DNA of 64,000 nt from Flammulina velutipes. Its lineage: Eukaryota; Basidiomycota; Agaricomycetes; Agaricales; Physalacriaceae. Both the position numbers and the translations under genes were made by a program. The stretch lies in assembly GCA_011800155.1 (NCBI GenBank), contig CM022371.1:930001-994000 (forward strand), given 5' to 3'. Numbering within the stretch: position 1 is the first letter of the stretch; each line of letters starts with the position of its first letter. Of this stretch, positions 62,789 to 64,000 are shown one piece after another. The notes under the pieces were generated by a model, which was given only the letters and a program-made list of their open reading frames with translations, did no database searches and was not told the origin of the DNA.

Positions 62789-64000
62789 ATGTCCACGTCA
62801 TACAGAGGCCTCTCAAGCAGAAACCGGGATCCCTCAGCTTCCGGCTCGTATCTGCTCGCTGAATCCACTCCCTTTCTCGGCCAAGCCGTATGTTGACCTT
62901 TTCTGTTTCATTGAAAAAAAGACCAATCTGACCAAAGTTGATAGTCAAGTGAAGAGAATGCCTACAAGCGCCTTTCGATGGTCAGGACGACCTCTGTGTC
63001 CGATAAAGTGTGTGGCGCACCACTTTGATGCACTATTTCTTGACTGGCAGTTTAGTTCGCTCTTGGTGTCGATCCTCGAACGTGGGGGTCGACCGTCGAC
63101 CTCGAAGAAGACGACGACGCCATCCACAATCCCACCATGCGTGACGGCAAGTTCGTAGACGACTCAGACCTATCCTTTTCGCCTAGAGGTATAGCCAACC
63201 TGGGGTGTTTGGCGCTGGTCATCTTCGCTATTCTTGGTATATTGTGCGTGACATGTCTGCTCTGAAAATATTCTGTGCTCAAGCCCAGATAGTATATTAT
63301 ACCCCGTGTTGGACAAGATGGACAACATGCATCCAAAAAGTGGTCAAAACCTGGGTGTTAACCGAACAGGCCAGGTAAGATCATTCCATTGTGCATGATG
63401 CTCGTGCGCTAAAAAGTCATGGATAGATACCTGAGATCGTTGGAGCTAGATTTTCGTTGGTCGACGAAGACACCCCGAGAGACAAGCTCACCATCAAGTC
63501 AAAGAGAGACGAGAAAGACTGGCGCCTCGTTTTCTCTGACGAGTTCAACCAGGATGGGCGTACGTTCTATCCTGGTGAGGATCCCTACTGGGAGGCCGTT
63601 GATTTGCACTATTGGGTTCGCTCCTTCCACCCCCCTCCGTGGCGTACAGTTTTTTAAACGCGGTTATTATGCAGGCAACGAACAACTTGGAGTGGTACGA
63701 CCCCGCCGCTGTAACTACGTCCGACGGGAACCTGGTGTTAACGTTATCGGAGAAGCAGACGCATGGTCTGGATTATCAAGGAGGTGTGTTATACAGATGA
63801 TTCAGTCGGGGTGTAATGATACTGACCTCTATTCCAGGGCTTATATCTTCATGGTGCGCACAAACTCAGAGAATTCCACAATTCATCCTAACAGAACTCA
63901 AAGGAACAAATTTTGCTTTACGGGTGGATATATCGAGACGTCCGTGCAACTCCCAGGCGCCAGTAACGTCGTCGGTCTTTGGCCTGCCGTTTGGACCATG
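62789..64000 (+). CDS. Beta-glucan synthesis-associated protein KRE6/SKN1 (GH16-like), 3' end outside window
   Basis: It begins at ATG 62789 (MSTSYRGLSSRNRDPS). Several exons follow and the gene runs off the right edge. A cytosolic N-terminus is followed by one membrane span (GIANLGCLALVIFAILGIL), as in type II proteins of this family. The lumenal part then shows YPVLDKMDNMHPKSGQNLGVNRTGQ, IVGARFSLVDEDTPRD, WRLVFSDEFNQDGRTFYPGEDPYWEAVDLHYW, ATNNLEWYDPAAVTTSDGNLVLTL, GYIETSVQLPGASNVVGLWPAVW. These are SKN1-family hallmarks. The proteins act in the secretory pathway and are needed for beta-1,6-glucan in the cell wall. Exon borders in 62890-63060 are uncertain. Confidence 0.85.

Overview
This is nuclear DNA of a basidiomycete fungus, most likely a mushroom-forming agaricomycete. 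Nearly every gene is cut by short introns of about 48-60 bp with GT..AG ends and CTNAC-like branch sites, both strands are used, and intergenic gaps are short. The mix of conserved housekeeping genes with Agaricomycete families (FunK1 kinase, OTT_1508-like deaminase, Ssr4, a chromodomain Ty3/gypsy element) points the same way.

Left part (1-16.4 kb). A module of a deaminase-like gene (minus) and a divergent PP2C-like phosphatase gene (plus) is present twice. Copy A lies at 1-1115: its deaminase is open to the window edge, but only a decayed 5' piece of the PP2C remains. Copy B lies at 1498-16376. Its deaminase is split by an 11,811-bp Ty3/gypsy LTR retrotransposon at 2723-14533, with identical 340-bp LTRs, TG..CA ends, and a 5-bp target duplication AATCC that occurs once in copy A. 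The element carries one unbroken 2517-codon Gag-Pol frame ending in a chromodomain and, in the env position, a second intact 953-codon frame that I cannot assign. A 15-bp motif occurs twice before each of these two frames. These features are the most unusual part of the window.

Middle (16.5-43 kb). This is mostly a conserved housekeeping block: mitoribosomal SOD-like protein mS42/mS43, an RGG protein, SmG, the NEDD8 E1 subunit ULA1, TFIIB, RRS1, a serine beta-lactamase-like enzyme, the IME4/METTL3 m6A methyltransferase, a TORC2 HbrB/Bit61 subunit, the recombination factor SFR1/Mei5, a small mitochondrial protein, SWI/SNF subunit Ssr4 and a HAK/KUP potassium transporter. Several are divergent pairs with very short shared promoters.

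Right part (43-64 kb). This is more lineage-specific: a coiled-coil protein, a FunK1 kinase, a secreted GH125 alpha-mannosidase flanked by two paralogous small genes, an F-box-like protein, a five-exon gene with an N-terminal Cys motif, the sphingolipid hydroxylase SUR2, a membrane protein, an SMP/C2 (tricalbin-like) protein, and the start of a KRE6/SKN1 beta-glucan synthesis gene that runs off the right edge.

Exon boundaries come from reading splice sites by eye and checking phase; family names come from recognised motifs, not from a search.
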